A stretch of DNA of 64,000 nucleotides from Ochrobactrum sp. CGA5 (GTDB lineage: Bacteria; Pseudomonadota; Alphaproteobacteria; Rhizobiales; Rhizobiaceae): NCBI RefSeq assembly GCF_006345815.1, contig NZ_VCIG01000005.1:496001-560000 (forward strand), given 5' to 3'. Below are positions 60,576 to 64,000 of this stretch, in pieces. Position 1 is the first letter of the stretch. Each line of letters opens with the position of its first letter. The notes under the pieces are model-generated. The model did no database searches and had not been told where the DNA came from. It saw only the letters and a program-made list of their open reading frames with translations. Both the position numbers and the translations under genes were made by a program.

Positions 60576-62384
60576 TCATTCACCTCCGAGGCGCTCCTGT
60601 ACTTCTGTCACGAAGCGCGACGGGTTGTGCTGCCCATACATGAGATGGATCTCATATCGCGCACGCGTGAAGCCGACATAGAAGAGGCGTCGGGCCTCAC
60701 GGACGTCGTTCTCGCCGGCATTATTACGCGGCAATCGGCCTTCCTCCGCGCCGAACATGATCACCACATCGAATTCGCGCCCCTTGGCGCTATGTAGCGT
60801 CGAAAGATTGAGACGATCGAGGCCACTCCCGATTCCAGCGAACTCACCTAACGGAAAATCATCGACATCGCCAGCTGGACCGATACGCGCGAGAAAGTCG
60901 GTTAGTGTGCCATATTCATCAGCGAGTGATCGGGCGAGATCGACTCGCGGACGGATGATGTCTTCGCGCAGTGCGGCCAGCCAGTCGTGGAGGCTGAGCG
61001 TCTCGTCCCGCCAATCCCATAATGCTGCGGTGAGGTCACGCTGGAAGGTAAGCCGCTCATCCTCATCTGTTATGGTTTCATGGAATAGCCTGGTCCCTTC
61101 GCTTACTACACGAGACAGCCGAGGTATGCCTGATCGCCACCCCCCGCAGCACCACACTGCGCATTGCTCCAGCCATCGCATCAACCTGCTGCCGCGCGGA
61201 TACAGCGCGTTGCCATCGGTCCGTATGACGGAATAGCCATATTCTGCAGCCGCATTTGCGACTTCATCACCGAGGAACGCCGCAGAATACAGCACAGCGA
61301 TCTCGCCGAGATTGGTGTCGGGCCGACGCTCGCGGATCTCCGGGATCAACTCCTCGACAAGATATCGTGCGTGCCCGGTATAGCCCCCAGTGCAGGGGTG
61401 AAAATAGATCGTTCCTTCGTGGGCACCGTCGGGCGCCTTGTAGCCTCGGTTCTCTCCGAGCGCATATTCGGACGCACTGACGATCCGCGAGCCGCAGCGA
61501 TAGTTGAGACCTAGTCGCACCGTCTCGACATCATCGCGCGCGGAAAGACGTCGCAGCAACTCTGGAGTTGCGCCGGTAAAGCCATAGATCGACTGATCAA
61601 CGTCGCCGACCGCGAACAATCTCATGCCCGCGCTGAAGCAGAGGCCCATGACCATACCGTGCAACGCACGGCCCAAGTCCTGATACTCGTCGACGGCTAG
61701 GATTGGATATTTAGCCACCATCGCTGTTCTAAGCCACTTGTTGGCGGCAAGGGCGCGCACCGCGAGGAGCGGCATGTCGTCAAAATCTATCAGCTGGCGT
61801 GCGCGAAGTTCGGCTTCGTACGTCTCGACGAGTTCGGTAAGCTGCGGATCGAGAGTTCTCCACTCCGGCAGCTCGCGATTAAGGAACCGTCGCCGATGAC
61901 GGCCGAGCCTCATGTCCCAGTTCTGGAGGTTCTCCGGTCCACCTATGACTTTCGCATGAGCGGCGGCCAATGCGGCTCGACTCTGCTGCCGTGTCGCTAC
62001 CGTGAATTCATCGGGTAGGCCCAGCCCGGCCACTTTGGCGTAAGGCAGCAGAATTTGTGTGAGAGAAAATGAGTGAACGGTTCCGATAAACACGCGTCCG
62101 CCCGGTGCGACGCCGAGCGTTTCCAAGCGGCTTTCGAGCTCGCGTGCACATTCGTTATTGTAGGTGATACAAGCAATACCGCGTGGCTCGTCCACATCCT
62201 CGCTGAGCATTCTGGCGAGTTTGACCGTCAGCGTCTTGGTTTTGCCACTGCCAGGCCCAGCCAGCAACACGCAATGCCCGGTCGATTCATAAGCTTGCCA
62301 TTGCTTCTCATTGGGACGCAGGTCTTCGGCCGCCTTGAGATAGAGAGCCCGGTTAGACGAGATCGATGACATGATTGATCGCAT
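60576..62384 (-). CDS. UvrD/PcrA-like SF1A helicase, GajB-like
   Basis: About 602 residues with all SF1A motifs: Walker A LLAGPGSGKTKTL (near 42), GTVHSFSL, Walker B LAVDEYQDLG, motif III FAVGDVDQSIYGFTGA, LGLNYRCGSRI, motif V LSTLHSAKGREFDVVI and motif VI FYVGFTRARYEI. It overlaps the 3' end of the OLD nuclease gene by about 30 bases (starts at 62390 TTG, 62384 ATG or 62372 ATG are possible). A UvrD-like helicase coupled to a class 2 OLD nuclease is the make-up of the Gabija anti-phage system, in which GajB is thought to sense or process DNA ends made in infection. Confidence 0.85.
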   Translation of the reverse strand: MRSIMSSISSNRALYLKAAEDLRPNEKQWQAYESTGHCVLLAGPGSGKTKTLTVKLARMLSEDVDEPRGIACITYNNECARELESRLETLGVAPGGRVFIGTVHSFSLTQILLPYAKVAGLGLPDEFTVATRQQSRAALAAAHAKVIGGPENLQNWDMRLGRHRRRFLNRELPEWRTLDPQLTELVETYEAELRARQLIDFDDMPLLAVRALAANKWLRTAMVAKYPILAVDEYQDLGRALHGMVMGLCFSAGMRLFAVGDVDQSIYGFTGATPELLRRLSARDDVETVRLGLNYRCGSRIVSASEYALGENRGYKAPDGAHEGTIYFHPCTGGYTGHARYLVEELIPEIRERRPDTNLGEIAVLYSAAFLGDEVANAAAEYGYSVIRTDGNALYPRGSRLMRWLEQCAVWCCGGWRSGIPRLSRVVSEGTRLFHETITDEDERLTFQRDLTAALWDWRDETLSLHDWLAALREDIIRPRVDLARSLADEYGTLTDFLARIGPAGDVDDFPLGEFAGIGSGLDRLNLSTLHSAKGREFDVVIMFGAEEGRLPRNNAGENDVREARRLFYVGFTRARYEIHLMYGQHNPSRFVTEVQERLGGE

Positions 62385-64000
62385 CCGCAATATAGTCGGG
62401 TACGAGCTTTCCGGCTGCGCGCGTTGCCAATCTTTGCGCGAAGCGGCCCTTGCCCATCTGCTCGATCATATTGAGCAGTTCGTTAGCATCGAAATCCTTC
62501 GGCTTCGCTTTCCACGCGTTGAGGATCGCCTTACGCTCAGCACTAAAGTTGTGCTCGTGGAGGGTCTCTATCATCTCTTGGGCATAGTCGCCTTCGAACA
62601 ATTCAGTTTCCAGCGTGCTCCAATTCACGAAAATGCCGAACTTTCGAATTTCAGCGAATGTCTCGCCCCAGGTTTCTTTGTCTTTGATCGATTTGATAAC
62701 CGCGTTAGTGTCGTCACCGCCAGCGGCCACGTCAATGATCCGAACGAGCTTGAGCGCCCGATTGTAGGCGCGAGGTTTCTCGTCGACTTCATCATAATCG
62801 GTGATGACAGAGAACGGGATACCCAGAGCACAGAGCAGCTTCACATAGGGAAGGAAGTTGGTCCCGGAGACCGAGCACACTGACACGCCATGCTCGTCGA
62901 GCGAGATGTCCATATTCTTAGCAAAAGCCGGGATCAGAAACCGCTCCGCGTCACCTTCGACGAGGATAACGCCGCGTGCGAAGACCATCTCCGCGCGAGT
63001 GACATCGAGATATCGTTCGAGATCTTCGGTGTCGGCTTTGGTGAAGCCGGCTTCGGCAGTCGAATATCCCTTCGTTCCCTCCTCCACGTGCGACCGAAGA
63101 AGCAGGAGAGACCCTAGCGGCGCGACACTTGCAATATGCGGCGAGTGGGTGGTCAAAATGACCGAAAGCGGCCCGGTAGCCTCCCCGTCATCATTGTCAT
63201 CGACACCGTGTTCGCCATCAACGATCGTCTCAAACAGATGCTTATAGACTAGGCGCTGGAGGTGTGGATGGAGGTGCGCCTCTGGCTCCTCGATCGCGAG
63301 CAATGACTGGTCGCGCTTGTTGGCAGTTATCAATCGCTGAAGATCAAGCAGTTTGAGCGTGAGAAAGATGAGATTTGCCGAACCTAGGCTGGCGTCGGCA
63401 ACGCCGCGCCGCCCCTCATCTATAAGAAGCCGGATCTGACGATTGATCCGCGTGGCGTCGGTCGCGCTGAATCCAAGTGAGGGATGCACATCCTGCTTCG
63501 ACCCCGCCATTGCCACAAACAGCTCTGTGATGCTGGCTTCGAGCTCCTTCACCTCGTTGAAGTCAATCGCCGCAGCGCTTGCCTCCGCGATCTTGTCTCC
63601 GATTTCTTTGAGCGCTTCCTTGTCGATGCCGATGAACGCATCCTCTACGAGCGGACGAAGTGGCGACCGGCGCCAAGCGGCAAGATCCCCCTCGGCGTCC
63701 CGAAGCGCCGGCAAAAGATCCATTGTGATGCGGCGCCGAAGATCGTGGCCAAAGCGCTTAGCTTCATCCTCACCGCCGAAGCAGACGAATGAGAAATCGT
63801 CGTCACTAGCAGGGGCGTGATCGAGGCCAGGCTGAGCACGCAGTTGATAGGTAAGGCGGACTGTCTCCGGGTCGTAATCGAGGCGGTAGTCGGTCAGCAC
63901 CGCCAGGACATCGAGGTCTTGCTCGAAATCCTTGATCTCCACCGCGATGGTGATGGTCGTCTCGGCGGTTATCTCCTCCAGCCCATCCCAAAAGTCGGCG
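62353..64000 (-). CDS. Class 2 OLD-family ATPase/Toprim nuclease, GajA-like (partial)
   Basis: At least 548 residues are in the window; the frame runs open through 64000, so the N-terminus with Walker A is missing. A GTG at 63942 is internal. Visible are the ABC-ATPase Walker B LLAIEEPEAHLHPHLQ, the switch His ILTTHSPHIAS, then the Toprim domain: VILVEGDAERFLIPAF (Glu) and SVITDYDEVDE (DxD). Class 2 OLD proteins are defined by a following UvrD-like helicase, as here. In Gabija GajA is a sequence-specific nickase held off by ATP. The product would be cytosolic and oligomeric. Confidence 0.87.
   Translation of the reverse strand, partial: ADFWDGLEEITAETTITIAVEIKDFEQDLDVLAVLTDYRLDYDPETVRLTYQLRAQPGLDHAPASDDDFSFVCFGGEDEAKRFGHDLRRRITMDLLPALRDAEGDLAAWRRSPLRPLVEDAFIGIDKEALKEIGDKIAEASAAAIDFNEVKELEASITELFVAMAGSKQDVHPSLGFSATDATRINRQIRLLIDEGRRGVADASLGSANLIFLTLKLLDLQRLITANKRDQSLLAIEEPEAHLHPHLQRLVYKHLFETIVDGEHGVDDNDDGEATGPLSVILTTHSPHIASVAPLGSLLLLRSHVEEGTKGYSTAEAGFTKADTEDLERYLDVTRAEMVFARGVILVEGDAERFLIPAFAKNMDISLDEHGVSVCSVSGTNFLPYVKLLCALGIPFSVITDYDEVDEKPRAYNRALKLVRIIDVAAGGDDTNAVIKSIKDKETWGETFAEIRKFGIFVNWSTLETELFEGDYAQEMIETLHEHNFSAERKAILNAWKAKPKDFDANELLNMIEQMGKGRFAQRLATRAAGKLVPDYIADAINHVIDLV

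Larger units (their letters stand above)
51301..64000. mobile_element. Putative integrated defence island (right end outside window)
   Basis: From the guaA-tail fragment to the window end all five genes are of defence or DNA-processing type (methyltransferase, nuclease-helicase, PIN protein, UvrD-like helicase, OLD nuclease), in sharp contrast to the catabolic genes to the left. Orientation of the fragment predicts that intact guaA and an integrase lie to the right, beyond 64000. No integrase is in the window, so the claim is an inference. Confidence 0.6.

Noticed and set aside
1-64000. CRISPR arrays, tRNA or rRNA genes, complete insertion sequences
   Set aside because: No regularly spaced repeats, no cloverleaf-like or rRNA sequence and no transposase frame were seen on reading both strands; weak or short RNA genes could still be missed.

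Overview
The window looks like a chromosomal stretch of an alphaproteobacterium of the order Hyphomicrobiales, most likely Brucella/Ochrobactrum-like. This rests on the style of the proteins (E. coli-type SerA with an ACT domain, a TctCBA/PdxA2 cluster, many ABC uptake operons with GntR regulators), Shine-Dalgarno sites of the GGAGG type and moderate G+C. It is an inference; no rRNA, tRNA or species marker lies in the window.

Positions 1-51,300 are a dense block of catabolic and transport operons. From left to right: a tiny membrane protein; a carbohydrate ABC importer of the Ugp/Mal type (274-4703); serA (5482-6720); a six-gene operon joining a PdxA2-type dehydrogenase, a tripartite tricarboxylate transporter (TctCBA), a TIM-barrel isomerase and a fused dihydroxyacetone-type kinase (7327-14,245), with a divergent GntR gene and two matching operator palindromes; a few small envelope/hypothetical genes and a cyclopropane fatty acid synthase; a minus-strand run with an aldehyde dehydrogenase, a beta-hydroxyacid dehydrogenase, a LysR regulator, an M20 amidohydrolase and a two-gene membrane transporter candidate (18,706-24,813).

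Positions 25,376-40,388 form one regulon-like block. It has two paralogous GntR regulators, a hydantoin-racemase family protein, a flavin reductase, an oligopeptide-type ABC importer (OppD/OppF/DppB/DppC) with two paralogous binding proteins, and three amidohydrolases plus the decayed end of a fourth. A shared palindrome, ATTGT-NN-ACAAT, recurs at four of its promoters. The likely job is uptake and ring opening of cyclic amide or nucleobase-like nitrogen compounds (inference). Positions 40,641-49,719 hold a sugar cluster: a bifunctional class II aldolase/short-chain dehydrogenase, a SorC-type regulator, a PfkB kinase and a ribose-type ABC importer with two permeases. Beside it lie broken dhaK and dhaL genes (50,014-50,934).

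At 51,301 there is a sequence matching the 3' end of guaA (EWE-stop) on the minus strand, followed by a terminator hairpin. Everything to its right looks like an integrated defence island that continues past the window end. It carries a DUF1156-like DNA methyltransferase and a 1473-residue nuclease-helicase (RecB/Cas4-like nuclease with cysteines for a possible Fe-S cluster, fused to a Dna2/Upf1-type SF1 helicase) overlapping by ATGA, a divergent PIN-domain protein, and a Gabija-type pair: a class 2 OLD ATPase/Toprim nuclease (cut by the window end) overlapping a UvrD-like helicase. The methyltransferase/nuclease-helicase module is the best candidate for an undescribed system here.
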